A stretch of DNA of 64,000 nucleotides from Farysia itapuensis. Its lineage: Eukaryota > Basidiomycota > Ustilaginomycetes > Ustilaginales > Ustilaginaceae. The notes under the pieces are model-generated. The model worked only from the letters and a program-made list of their open reading frames with translations, was not told the DNA's origin and made no database searches. The stretch spans positions 1-64,000 of the forward strand of contig JALBYC010000029.1 in assembly GCA_023212645.1 (NCBI GenBank), read 5' to 3'. Shown here one piece after another: positions 51,776-60,272 of the stretch (position 1 is the first letter of the stretch; each line of letters starts with the position of its first letter). Position numbers and translations under genes: made by a program.

Positions 51776-52487
51776 ATGGCTGGCAGAGTCTATCGCTTTC
51801 CTCACTATCTCTGTCGCTCTTTGACCACTACATCTTTCGTTCCAAAGGGCACTTCGCATACACCTGCACAGCGTCTGGTGCAGCTTCGACAGAAATTCTC
51901 CCAACAAGGCGGTGCAAATATGTCGTTCAAACCGCTATACAACTACATTGACCGTGATGAACTTGCGAACAAGGTGCGCCAACACGGCTCGGACGGCGGG
52001 CAAAAGGAGATTGCCATTATCGATGTTCGAGGTAAGGGAAAAGTATGGCAAGCCGTGCGTGCCTTTCCAACCACTGACCGCGGCCTTTCTTTTACGTGCA
52101 GATGACGATTTTGAGGGGGGCAACATTGTAGGTGCGACCAATGTACCCTCGTCGTCGATATCGGAAGAATCTTTGGCCAAGTTGGCGTCAGGTCCACTGC
52201 GCGAGTACAAGCAGGTTGTATTTCACTGTCATCTGTCCCAGCAGAGAGGGCCGAAAGCTGCAGGACAGTATGCGCAGGCACGCACGGCAGCCCACATCAC
52301 CACGCCGCAACAAGTGCTCGTCCTGCGAGGCGGGTTCAGCGAGTTCCAGGACAAATACAAGGTAAAGTGGCTTCCCCTTTTCCGGACGTATTGGCCTCGC
52401 TTGCTCACCACTTTGGGCACCGTGTCACAGAGAGATTCAGCAGTGGTGGAAAAGTACGACGCTTCCAGCTGGCAGTACCGCAATTGA
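51776..52487 (+). CDS. Cdc25/rhodanese-type phosphatase (Ibp1/Ych1/Acr2-like)
   Basis: Rhodanese-fold phosphatase or arsenate reductase. Three exons: 51776-52031, 52102-52361 and 52431-52487 (introns 70 and 69 nt). From ATG 51776 the product has 190 residues and begins MAGRVYRFPHYLCRSLTTTS, Arg/Ser-rich as in a mitochondrial presequence. From the second ATG at 51920 (MSFKPLYNYIDRDELA) it has 142, the size of fission yeast Ibp1. Conserved blocks: IAIIDVRDDDFEGGNIVGAT; the catalytic loop HCHLSQQRGPKAAGQY (Cys-x5-Arg); and VLVLRGGFSEFQDKYK. The second intron is in frame and stop-free; it is chosen because family members continue directly into the short VEKYDASSWQ tail. Confidence 0.85.
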
Positions 52488-52499
52488 TTGTGTATTCAT

Positions 52500-53459
52500 T
52501 CACAAATGGCTAGACCGCTTGTTGACGAACGCAGCTACGGCGCCTTCGGTCTCGAGCACGGCCAGGCTTTGTAGGCCGAGCTGGAATTCGCGCTGCATGG
52601 CTTGACGCATGCGTCCCTTGAGGCGGAGATCAGGTTCGGGCGCGGCACTCTTTACCTGCGCATCCCACACATGCTGGAGTGGCATCGTCGCCTTGCTGGC
52701 TGCAGGGTGGGCGTCGTGCAGTCCGTAGGAAGAGTTGAGGAGACTGGCACGGTCGTTGAGCATGCAACTGCGCGGGTGGGCACACAGGCTAGCTGCGAGC
52801 TGAAGCGCTTTGTCCAGTACGGCACCTTTGGTCGTTGGCTGTACGACGTAATTGAGCAGTCCTAGGTGGTGTGCTTCGGCAGCGTTGACCAGACGACCGG
52901 TGAGGATGAGGTCCGTCGCACGACTGAGGCCAAGCAGGGCAGGTAGACGGACTGTACCACCGTCAATCAGCGGCACGCCTCGCAGTCGACACAGCACACC
53001 AAGCTGAGCCGTCACCGCACACCCTACCCGAACATCGCACCATGCTGCCAACTCCAACCCCCCCGCCACCGCATACCCCTCCACCGCCGCAATCACCGGC
53101 TTGTTCATCACAAGCCGTGTCACCCCCATCGGCCCTGGCGCATCCATATCCTCGTCCAACCTATGCCCCACCCCCTCCTCTGCGCCCGCGCTTTGAATCG
53201 TCTTGAGATCAGCTCCTGCGCAAAATTGCCCATCAGCTCCCGTAAGTATGGCAGCTGACAGCGTCGGATCGCGTGCAAAGCGCACGAACGCCTCGTACAG
53301 CGCATCGGCCGTCTGACGATCCACCGCATTCCGTCGCTCCGGTCGACAAATTGTACACACCATTATCGCGCCGGCACCTGCACCTGCCTCGTAGTACGAC
53401 AGCTGTACCTTCCCCGCCCCCAGACTCTCGCTTTCCCTGCTCTTGCTCCTGCTGACCAT
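52500..53459 (-). CDS. Crotonase (enoyl-CoA hydratase/isomerase) family protein
   Basis: 319 residues from ATG 53459 (MVSRSKSRESESLGAG); an in-frame ATG at 53534 would add 25 residues. The crotonase fold is clear: MVCTICRPERRNAVDRQTA, the oxyanion-hole motif DGQFCAGADLKTI, and KPVIAAVEGYAVAGGLELAA. Next comes GVLCRLRGVPLIDGGTVRLP, the version found in a subgroup widespread in bacteria, in which the classical catalytic glutamates of mitochondrial hydratase are not conserved (RLRG and RATD at those places). The reaction is therefore open; classical beta-oxidation hydratase activity is not assured. No PTS1 signal at the C-terminus (ends SSHL). Confidence 0.85.
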   Translation of the reverse strand: MVSRSKSRESESLGAGKVQLSYYEAGAGAGAIMVCTICRPERRNAVDRQTADALYEAFVRFARDPTLSAAILTGADGQFCAGADLKTIQSAGAEEGVGHRLDEDMDAPGPMGVTRLVMNKPVIAAVEGYAVAGGLELAAWCDVRVGCAVTAQLGVLCRLRGVPLIDGGTVRLPALLGLSRATDLILTGRLVNAAEAHHLGLLNYVVQPTTKGAVLDKALQLAASLCAHPRSCMLNDRASLLNSSYGLHDAHPAASKATMPLQHVWDAQVKSAAPEPDLRLKGRMRQAMQREFQLGLQSLAVLETEGAVAAFVNKRSSHL

Positions 53460-53587
53460 GGTGTAAGGGGAGCAAAGCGCGCGCGACGCAAACCAAAATT
53501 CAAGCTTTTCAAGTGAGTGCGGGAAAGGTTTCATAGCCGGGGCCAAAAATGGGATATATATTGCGAAAAATGCGAGAGACGAGTTTG

Positions 53588-55195
53588 CTACGAGTGGGGG
53601 GTGAGCAGTGCTTCGACGATTCTTTCCTCGTCGGTGCAGGGCGTGCTGTGTGCAGCAGGGGATGGTGGCTGCTGCGGTTGCTTGGGGGTATGCTGTGGTT
53701 TGCGTGAGAGGGGTAATTCGGCCCAGACTTCTTTGCGGCAGGCGGGGCAGTTGACCCACTTACCGACCGTGTCTTTGCCATCATCATCATCGTCGTCGTC
53801 GTCGGCGGGATCGGCCAAGGTTAGAGCGGCGCTGTCATCGTTGTCGTCGTCGGGCTCGTCTTGGGCGGATGACGGGTCGACGTCGACGAATTGGTTTTCG
53901 ATACGCGCATTGGTGCAGAGGCAGTCGAGGTGTACGGCGTGCTTGCAGGGCATGAGGGTGATGAGACGAGTGGTCAGCTGCTCGTTGGTCTCGGACAACT
54001 CGACGTGGCCCCTTTTGTTGGTCGACGCCGGGTAGCGCGGCAAACACGCTGGACCATCACACCGCCAGCCGTGTGTACGTTCCTGCTGTCTCACCACGTC
54101 CCGCAGTGTTTGCAGCCGAGGAGGCGGCGGCGGCAGGTAAGGACGCGATTTCGAGTGCGCCGCCGCCGCTGCGTTTTTGTCCTTTGTGCTCAGACTGGCC
54201 CGACAAAAGGGACAGGTCCACTGCGAGGGTGGCAACTTGGCGAGCCAGTCACGCAGGCATCCCGCGTGGAGCGTATGATGACCAGCACACGGAACCGCCA
54301 CCACCGCCTCGTCCTGGCTCTTTTGTCCGTCCAGCCATTCCGGACGATCCTCTTCGTCGTACTTGTCCAGACAGATGCCACAGCCGAGCAGTGCGTCCTG
54401 TTCGTCCTGCCCAAATCCACCGATACTGCCAAGACCGAGACGGACCATGCGTGATCGGAGCTCTGCATCGGCTTGCTCCAGACCGGCGACGTACTTGGCC
54501 GCACGCTCCGGGTCGGCCTGCTCCGGTTCAGGTGCTGGTCCAAAGTGGATATCGAGCAGGATCTGGAACGGTGGTCCTGCCACCAGCCGGGGCCGTTGAG
54601 AGCTCGGTGCGTCTGGCGATGGTCCTCCCGGGGGTGATCCGGGCGTGACCTGGACTATGGGCCATGCTGTGCGCGTTGCTGAGTCGTAGATGAATGCAAA
54701 GGGAAGGGGCGAAGCGCCAAAAGGTACGAACAGTGGCGCTACTGGGATATGACCTGCAGAAGGCTGACGGTGGGTATCTGGGTTCTCGGCAGTGGCGGTA
54801 AAGCCCGGCGGAGGTGTGGCGGATGGCTGATGTGGGGCGGCCAGAGGTGCGTGTGGTAACGGCGTAGGGTGGAACGAAAGCATAGCCGGCGACCCATCTG
54901 CCTCGGTAAACGGCAGTCGAAACAATACCGCTTCTGGTAGCAATGTGTCTGTCCCTGTTTCCGGTTCAACATTGCTGCTTGGCGGTGGTTGCTGGTTGTC
55001 ATTCGCTTCTACTGGTGATGCCGCCCGTTCGCCTTCTGGTGCGTTTGCTTGGTCTGATGATGGCTGTTCTGTGGTACGATCTGCAGCGACCGCATTGCGC
55101 AGTGTGTTCAGGAAACCATCCCAGAGAGATGCGTTTGCTGCCTGCACCGATTCTTGTCTATCGTCGGATGGCGGTGGGTCATGCTGGCTGTCCAT
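53588..55195 (-). CDS. Double RING-type zinc-finger protein, probable E3 ubiquitin ligase
   Basis: 535 residues from ATG 55195 (MDSQHDPPPSDDRQES); an in-frame ATG at 55261 would add 22. The N-terminal 280 residues are Pro/Ala-rich without a domain. The first RING runs from CGICLDKYDEED through PCAGHHTLHAGCLRDWL to TCPFCRASL (about 300-365). A second, RING-like cluster starts WRCDGPACLPRYP, continues MPCKHAVHLDCLC and closes VNCPACRKEVW. It is split by an acidic insert with a run of eight Asp. Two complete Zn-ligand sets suggest an E3 with an atypical second RING. Substrate unknown. Lies upstream of, and in the same direction as, the crotonase gene (128-base gap). Confidence 0.82.
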   Translation of the reverse strand: MDSQHDPPPSDDRQESVQAANASLWDGFLNTLRNAVAADRTTEQPSSDQANAPEGERAASPVEANDNQQPPPSSNVEPETGTDTLLPEAVLFRLPFTEADGSPAMLSFHPTPLPHAPLAAPHQPSATPPPGFTATAENPDTHRQPSAGHIPVAPLFVPFGASPLPFAFIYDSATRTAWPIVQVTPGSPPGGPSPDAPSSQRPRLVAGPPFQILLDIHFGPAPEPEQADPERAAKYVAGLEQADAELRSRMVRLGLGSIGGFGQDEQDALLGCGICLDKYDEEDRPEWLDGQKSQDEAVVAVPCAGHHTLHAGCLRDWLAKLPPSQWTCPFCRASLSTKDKNAAAAAHSKSRPYLPPPPPRLQTLRDVVRQQERTHGWRCDGPACLPRYPASTNKRGHVELSETNEQLTTRLITLMPCKHAVHLDCLCTNARIENQFVDVDPSSAQDEPDDDNDDSAALTLADPADDDDDDDDGKDTVGKWVNCPACRKEVWAELPLSRKPQHTPKQPQQPPSPAAHSTPCTDEERIVEALLTPHS

Positions 55196-55632
55196 GATGG
55201 TGAGCAGTTCGTGGAAGTGGAGGAAGCGGATCGAATCAACGTAGCCGGACTCTTTGCGCATTTAATCGCCATTTATTTCCGAAAATGCTGAGTAGCTAAT
55301 ATGTTAGACCGCAACATTGGCCTTCTCTGCTGCCTATCGCGCCACACCTTACCAGTGCATTGCCGGTGCAGCGGGGTAGAGGCGTACAAGTGGTAGCAAA
55401 AGGACGTGAAAGAGACGCTCTCTCAGAATTGCGAACAGGTCGACTGTCAAAGATGAGCGCAAGAATGATGAGCGAATGGCAAATGTATGCGGGGTCAAAG
55501 TGGCGCGATAGTGGAAAAGTGCCCGAATTTGGTGAAATTGGGTGAGATTGATTCCGTGCAGACTAGCAACCACCATCTCATCCCATCCCTGGCACCTCGT
55601 CTCGATGGCTGCTCTTCTCACATACTAACGAC
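55196..55632. promoter_or_regulatory. Bidirectional promoter between RING and GILT-like genes
   Basis: 437 bases between divergent start codons. No further gene is supported. The stretch next to ATG 55633 is CT-rich. Confidence 0.45.
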
Positions 55633-58226
55633 ATGTCCTCCATATTGGCCCTCTTGGCCACTCTTTTGGCCCTTGCAACTCTAGCCATGACCACTCCCAC
55701 AGCGCAGCATCCATTGGCCCTGCCCCAGACCGATAATGACCTGTTGGCCTATCAGCGCGTCAACGTTACCCTCGGCGTCATGGCCAAATGTCCAGATGCA
55801 CTGGCATGCGAGGCAGTCTTTGACAAGGTCCTCGATCGTGTCAACAACAAAGTCCGTCTCACCATGAGCTATATTGGCACCCCGGACAAGCACAAACATC
55901 AGCACAAGTACGGCGTCGAGTGTAAACACGGCGAACAGGAGTGCGCCGCCAACATTCAGCAGCTCTGCGTACAAAGTGCACTCGATCCGCAGCGTGCCGG
56001 CGACGACTACGATCTCAGCCCCAGCGCAGCTCAGAAAAAGTGGTGGAACTTTATCCAATGCCAAAACTACGCCGGCCTTTCCAAGATCGGCGACGAAGAT
56101 CAGGCTCGCAAGTGTCTCAAACTCGTCGGTGGACCTCGATGGGAACAGGACGGCATCGAGTCTTGCGTGCACTCCTCCCAAGGCCGCAAGCTGCTCAAAC
56201 GCAGTGTTGTTGCCTCGCACAAGAGCAACATCTCGCTCTCCTGCACCATCCAGATCGAAGGAACCACTCGATGCATCAGAGACGGCGGGGCTTGGAAAGA
56301 TTGTCAAGCAGGCCACGAAATCGGTGACTTTGTCTCTCAGATCGAACAGGAATGGTCTCGCAAGAACGGCGAAGCATTTGAATTCGTCAAGCCATCTCCT
56401 ACGCTGCACAAACGACAGTCATCACCCTCTCCAAGTGCGCCGGACGCGAACGGTATTCTCGGCGGTGGCTCTCGTACCCCTCCCAGTGTCTTTGTAAGTT
56501 GACCAACCCTCCTCCTCAGCTTTTCGCAACAAAAAAAAGTCGTGGCGTGAAGTGCACTGTTCTCACGCCATCTCGCTTTTCCCCCCCCTCCTCTCCTTCC
56601 GGCCCCTTTTGTCCGCCCTATTCGTCCTTCTCTCTCCATCAGACTTTGGTAATTGGTTAGTATTCTTACACTCTTGTCCCTTTGCGCAATCCTCAGCACG
56701 GCGATTCCATCTCATTTGGCGCCCTGAACAAGAGGCAGAGCAGTGGTGGTAATCCGTTTCAAGGTCCTAACCTGCCCATTCCCTTTCTCGCTTTTGCCGT
56801 TACAGCTATTGCCCTCTTTGTCGTAGTCGTCTGCTTTGTTCTACTGCGAATCATTGTCCGCAACCGACGTCTCCGTCGGCTCGGCCTACTTCCAGACGGT
56901 CCCTTTGACCGCTTCCTCGGCCCCACTCGAGAGATCGAAGATACCCTGGTGCCACCAAAGCTCCTCGAAGCTCGCATCACCCACGACTACCGTCCAGATG
57001 TATACCAGGCTGACACAAAGCGCCAAGGATGGAACGCCGTCATGCCCATCTCTGCCGCTTTGCCACCAAATCTTTACGCAGACCTGTTTGCAGCCGAACT
57101 CAAAGCCAAGGAGAAAGCACAGAACGGCAACGACTTTTCCTATCCGCCACCGTCTTCACCCAATCGCATAACACGCATGCAGCTGCCCTCGTTTATGCGA
57201 CGCACCGACGCGGGCGAAGAGGCTGCCAATCCGGACGGCAGCGCGGCTGAAGCTGTTCGTGACAATGCCGACGCTGCGAATGGTGATCAGAGTGCCCCGG
57301 CATCGGTGAATGTCACTGTACTTATCGCCATGCCGTCCCCCAGCACCGTGTTCCCGACGACACAGACGCTACGACGCAACCAGGCCCCCTCACAGAGTCT
57401 GAAGCGGGTAGCGTCCCAGAAACTGGAAGGGGTCGATGAGCATGTAGACGAAGATGGTCGCAGTCTGCGTCGCACGGCGAGTATCAAGAGTTTCCGCACC
57501 GCCGCCTCCGCCAAGAGTCTGGGTGAAGCGCGACGCGAAGCCTTTTTCCAAAATCTGGCCAACGAACAGGAGCAAGCCTTGCCCACGGCGGAAAACGATG
57601 ACATTGTCAGCCACCACCATTCCGACTTTGACGATGAGGAGGAGCTGCCAGAGCTTGTGTTTGGCACCGCCAGTGTGCCCATTTTCTCGCGCAGCAATGT
57701 GAGCGCACAGGGTCCGAATCGACAGGCGTTCCCCGGCGCAGTGGACGCTTTCCATCCTCTCCGGCTCGAGCTGATGAATTTGGTGCGCAGCGGACACGAA
57801 GCACGTCAGCGCAAAGAACGCAGCGAGGAAGCAGCCAAGCAGGCCGAAAAGGAGGCTGCGATAGGCGATGATGGACAGACGACGCTGGACGAGCGCTCGA
57901 CACGTGCACCACTGACCTCGGCTGGTGGACCGGCGATTCGCAGTCCCGTCCTGAGCCAGACACACAGGTTGAGCACGGCCGAGACGATTGACAGTGAAGC
58001 GGGTGCTGCCATTGGCTCCTCGGCCCGACAGGAGGGACTTGGCGATGTCGTGGGCCGCATGATGATGCCTGCACCCGCCCACTTCCCGGAACCAAACCGC
58101 TCCGTCCCCTCCCTCGACCCTAGTACCACTTCCACCCCACCACCACCACCACCTCCTGCACACACGCGCGATCCTCTGCTCGGAAACACTCCTCGTCCCT
58201 ACACCACAACCACCACTGCTACCTAA
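55633..58226 (+). CDS. GILT-like luminal protein spliced to a transmembrane segment and long cytosolic tail
   Basis: Exon 1 (55633-56493) and exon 2 (56697-58226) keep phase 0 and give 796 residues. Residues 1-20 are a signal peptide. The GILT signature C-x-H-G-x2-E-C-x2-N-x4-C is exact at 97-112 (CKHGEQECAANIQQLC), but the thiol-reductase CXXC is a C-x5-C (KCPDALACE, 53/59). After a Kex2-like LHKRQ and a Ser/Pro linker, exon 2 brings a transmembrane helix (about 314-340, FLAFAVTAIALFVVVVCFVL), a basic stop-transfer and about 450 polar residues. Unspliced, the first frame stops three codons past the junction. Exon 2 has no usable ATG before 57042, so a separate second gene is unlikely. A 6-nt micro-exon (ACTTTG, 56641-56646) is possible. 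Confidence 0.7.
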
Positions 58227-58310
58227 CACACACATATGCACGCTGGCTTACTCTTTGTCACACCTCTTAGTGTTGCAACTTTGCGTTTCTTTTTCGGGCT
58301 TATCTATTGT

Positions 58311-60110
58311 TCATGTGTCGTTGTGTGCTGGATAGTCGTGGTGGAAGAAGGCGCGTCTGCGCGTGCCTGTGCTGTCGATATGCAAGACGGAGTAAGTGGA
58401 CGACTGCTGCTGTTGGTGGTGGTGGTGGTGAGGAGGAGGTGTGTTTAGTGTCGTTGGGCGGGGGCGGTGGTGGTTGTGTGTCCAGAACCCACCGAGCCAG
58501 TCAGCAGCTCCTTCGATGACCGAAGCAAGTGTCGTCGATGCGCTGGCGCTCGCCACGCTGAAAAAAGCGAGGAGATGGGCGGGGAGTAGGAGGCGTGTAA
58601 ACCCCGCGCCCGCCGCGCCGCCTGCTGTGCTCGGCGGCGATGCAGGGGGGTGGTGGTGGTGGTGGTGGAGCAGCAGGCTAGCGCCGATACGACTGCCTCC
58701 CGTACTGCCCGCTAAAAACTGGACGAGTACCGATCCACCCTGCATACCCGGCGCCGGCGCAGCGTGCGTAGCGTGCGTATCGAGCTGCAGGGCTGACCCG
58801 CCGGACTCCGCCCCCTCCCCCCATGCATCATGTTGTGGTGGTGGCGGTGAGGAGGGCCGTATTGCAGTAAGGTGCGTGTAAGCCGCATCGATTGGCAGCT
58901 CACCGTTGTACAGAGCTTGCTGCCATACCGCATCTTCAATGCTCGCGATTTCAGAGGTACGCAGTGCAGAGCGTGGTATGTGTCGCCCCTGGGGGAGTTG
59001 CTCGCCCGCCTCGCTCTCGCCCCCCCTGTCGTCGTCGTCGAATTCCAGCGCGGTTTCAGCCGTGCTCGTTCGGTGCGAGACCGAGCTCGAACAGTGCAAG
59101 TGGCGGTGAAGCGCTCCCGCACGCCAGAAGATCGACCCAGGCGCCGACGCGTCCGTGTCCGTGTCCGTCCGCCGGTCCTCGTCACCCACCTCTGACCCGA
59201 CCGCGCTGAAAAACGCGGCTGAAGCAGTGCTGGTCCTGCACGACGGCGATGTACCTTCGGCCCTCGAGTCTCGCCGGCGGGGGGTGAGTGTAGTGACTGA
59301 AGACTGGCGCCGGCCGTGTGCGGTGAGGTCGAGGGCGACGTTGGACGCGAGTACGCCCATGATACGACCAGTTTCATCGTCGATGGCCACGAGACTGTTG
59401 CGATAGTCGGTTGCCGTGCACAGCGGTGGATTAGATGCGGCGGGTGGTTTGGGTCCAGCTTGGAGGTGGGCTGGTTTTCTGGGGCGCGGGGGAGCGTTCT
59501 TCACCCCCGTAAGCACCTCCGCTGCCGCCGCCGCCGCCGTCGCCGTCGATGGTGTAGCACTGCGCGTGGGCAAGTCAGTGGCGTGGTGGTGTGGGTAGGT
59601 TTGCAGAAGGTGCTGTGCGAACTGCACGGTAGCACTGGGAGCGTGGAGCAGCCAGACTGTCCAGATGGCTCGATTAGCAGCGCCGATGTGGTGCCACCGC
59701 AGCCGGTCCTGCGCGCCATCTTCCGCTGCATCCTCGTAGAACCAGAAGCTCCCACCTTCCGCGCCGTGTGTGCCTGCGCCCAACCCGGGCCAAACCACCC
59801 GTCCCCCCTTCCGCGCTGTACCCAGCTGAACCGAGCAGAACGGTAGCACTAGCTGCGTCGACTCCCCGTCACCCATCACCAGCACGATGGCGGCAGTGTC
59901 GGGGCTGTGCGCCTGGGAAACGGTCTGGATGGAGAACTGGCCGTGCACGTCGACGAGAGTCAAGTCGGTAGGTGCGACTCCCCCCGTTCCCAGGGTATCG
60001 CATGGTACGTAGCCGTTGATCCGCGTCGGAGCTTCGATCGATGGAATGGTCTTAGCCATCCGCGCGGCCGTGTGCGCAAACACCGTCTTCACAACACGCT
60101 CTGATGACAT
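58311..60110 (-). CDS. Orphan protein, His/Ala/Pro-rich low complexity
   Basis: 599 residues from ATG 60110 (MSSERVVKTVFAHTAARMAK), single exon. I recognise no family. The N-terminal 190 residues look folded (GYVPCDTLGTGGVAPTDLTL, GGSFWFYEDAAEDGAQDRLR). A conserved-looking block DYRNSLVAIDDETGRIMGVL lies near 255. The rest is interrupted by Ala, Pro, Ser and His runs, including H6 near the end. Codon-level GC is very high in the repeats (TGG/CAC runs on the plus strand). No signal peptide or clear membrane span, apart from a weak hydrophobic stretch (LLLPAHLLAFFSVASASAS). A splice-free frame of this length supports a real gene; function unknown. Confidence 0.68.
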   Translation of the reverse strand: MSSERVVKTVFAHTAARMAKTIPSIEAPTRINGYVPCDTLGTGGVAPTDLTLVDVHGQFSIQTVSQAHSPDTAAIVLVMGDGESTQLVLPFCSVQLGTARKGGRVVWPGLGAGTHGAEGGSFWFYEDAAEDGAQDRLRWHHIGAANRAIWTVWLLHAPSATVQFAQHLLQTYPHHHATDLPTRSATPSTATAAAAAAEVLTGVKNAPPRPRKPAHLQAGPKPPAASNPPLCTATDYRNSLVAIDDETGRIMGVLASNVALDLTAHGRRQSSVTTLTPRRRDSRAEGTSPSCRTSTASAAFFSAVGSEVGDEDRRTDTDTDASAPGSIFWRAGALHRHLHCSSSVSHRTSTAETALEFDDDDRGGESEAGEQLPQGRHIPRSALRTSEIASIEDAVWQQALYNGELPIDAAYTHLTAIRPSSPPPPQHDAWGEGAESGGSALQLDTHATHAAPAPGMQGGSVLVQFLAGSTGGSRIGASLLLHHHHHHPPASPPSTAGGAAGAGFTRLLLPAHLLAFFSVASASASTTLASVIEGAADWLGGFWTHNHHRPRPTTLNTPPPHHHHHQQQQSSTYSVLHIDSTGTRRRAFFHHDYPAHNDT

Positions 60111-60272
60111 TGCTTCTTCTACCCAGTAGCGTGTATCATCTCCGTCCCTTATGGCAGAGAACAACACCCGAGCAACACTTTCTTGTTTTTTATTCGGCGG
60201 CAGTTTTTTAGCCCCTGCATATTGATTCGAAATGTCGGGCGTGAAATTAGGGGGCGGGGCGGGGTATCATTA

